NCBI GenBank assembly: GCA_018105865.1
Contig: CM030833.1
Span: 16,124,381 to 16,188,380, forward strand
Origin: Metaphire vulgaris
Lineage: Eukaryota > Annelida > Clitellata > Crassiclitellata > Megascolecidae
Length of the DNA stretch: 64,000 nucleotides
Reading direction: 5' to 3'
Part shown: one piece after another, positions 63,471-64,000 of the stretch
Position numbering within the stretch: position 1 is the stretch's first letter
How the letters are laid out: each line of letters begins with the position of its first letter
Program-made: the position numbers and the translations under genes
Notes under the pieces: model-generated
What the model was told of the DNA's origin: nothing
The model's database searches: none
What the model saw: only the letters and a program-made list of their open reading frames with translations

Positions 63471-64000
63471 CACAGATATTACAAAAATCAATGAGTAAAT
63501 AAATAAGCTAGTTCAAAGTCTTGTCAGTGGTAATTCACAAATTCAAGAATATACACAGACAAATTTGAGAAAAATACATTCGTTATTGATGCGAATAATC
63601 TTTGTCATCAGGCAACCTTGAAAATGCAAGCATGCCTAGCTATGAACTCCTGACTGCTCAATGAAAAAGTGCCATAATACGGACTTGGAACCTGAGAAAA
63701 AACTGGAGTATTAGTTGCCTGAGTATTTTGACAGAGCTACGTAACCTCATGCTTGCAGTCTAGTTTCAAATCGAACACCCGATTCAATTGATGAAAAACG
63801 ATATAAAGTATAAAGTATAAATCATCGCAGTTGCTGTTTACTTACTGTCAGTATTCACTTCTCTGTTTACTTATACACTGTGAGCATCCATCAACTATAA
63901 AGCTCACGCCCTCTACGCTCCAACAACCGCTCACTCGACAGTCACTTCTACATTCTATAAGTCACCCTTTTCAACTAACAATGCTAAACACTCCGGTCGG
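63471..64000. other. 5' flank, no feature recognised
   Basis: No gene or repeat supported. No promoter element of the RAPGEF gene can be identified with confidence. Confidence 0.4.

Overview
The window is nuclear DNA from a metazoan, most likely a marine invertebrate. Genes are split into many short exons by kilobase-scale GT-AG introns. The rest is AT-rich and packed with CR1/L2-like and RTE-like non-LTR retrotransposon fragments that end in microsatellite tails, hAT-type non-autonomous DNA transposons and piggyBac-like elements. There are no prokaryotic signals (operons, Shine-Dalgarno sites, CRISPR). I cannot narrow the species from sequence alone.

I assembled two host genes by hand from splice sites and family similarity, both on the minus strand. 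(1) An ATG10 orthologue, 15879 to 5773, in six exons: an apparently complete 231-residue E2-like enzyme for ATG12-ATG5 conjugation, with the catalytic Cys in its HPC motif. (2) A RAPGEF2/RAPGEF6-type (PDZ-GEF) Rap exchange factor, 60203 to 23798, in about 29 exons and about 1415 residues. Its domain order is degenerate cyclic-nucleotide-binding domain 1, Asp-rich linker, cyclic-nucleotide-binding domain 2, RasGEF-N, PDZ, Ras-association, RasGEF catalytic domain, Ser-rich tail, and a C-terminal SAV PDZ ligand. One conserved exon (40744-40850) is one base short in a short A run and so breaks frame. Each gene appears to use one GC-AG intron.

Layout: 1-5411 holds retroelement remnants downstream of ATG10; 5773-15879 is ATG10; 15.9-18.7 kb holds more retroelements upstream of it; 18.7-20.8 kb has nothing recognised. 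A foldback-like element with arms of 15-bp tandem units lies at 20.8-22.5 kb. 23.8-60.2 kb is the RAPGEF gene with transposons in most large introns, and 60.2-64 kb is its 5' flank with repeats.

The main structural story is nested insertion. In ATG10 intron 1 a CR1-like copy was split by a hAT element, which contains an RTE-like fragment split by a piggyBac-like element, plus a second hAT MITE. RAPGEF introns show the same pattern: hAT in hAT at 39.4 kb, a LINE tail in hAT at 41.3 kb, hAT splitting a CR1 copy at 32.6 kb, and piggyBac-like within hAT within a LINE tail at 52.2 kb. Most hAT boundaries are set by 8-bp target-site duplications readable in the sequence. Two copies of a 5S rRNA-derived SINE and an intronic array of a heat-shock element plus CCAAT-type repeats are also present. 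The two genes are neighbours only; nothing here shows that they act in one pathway.
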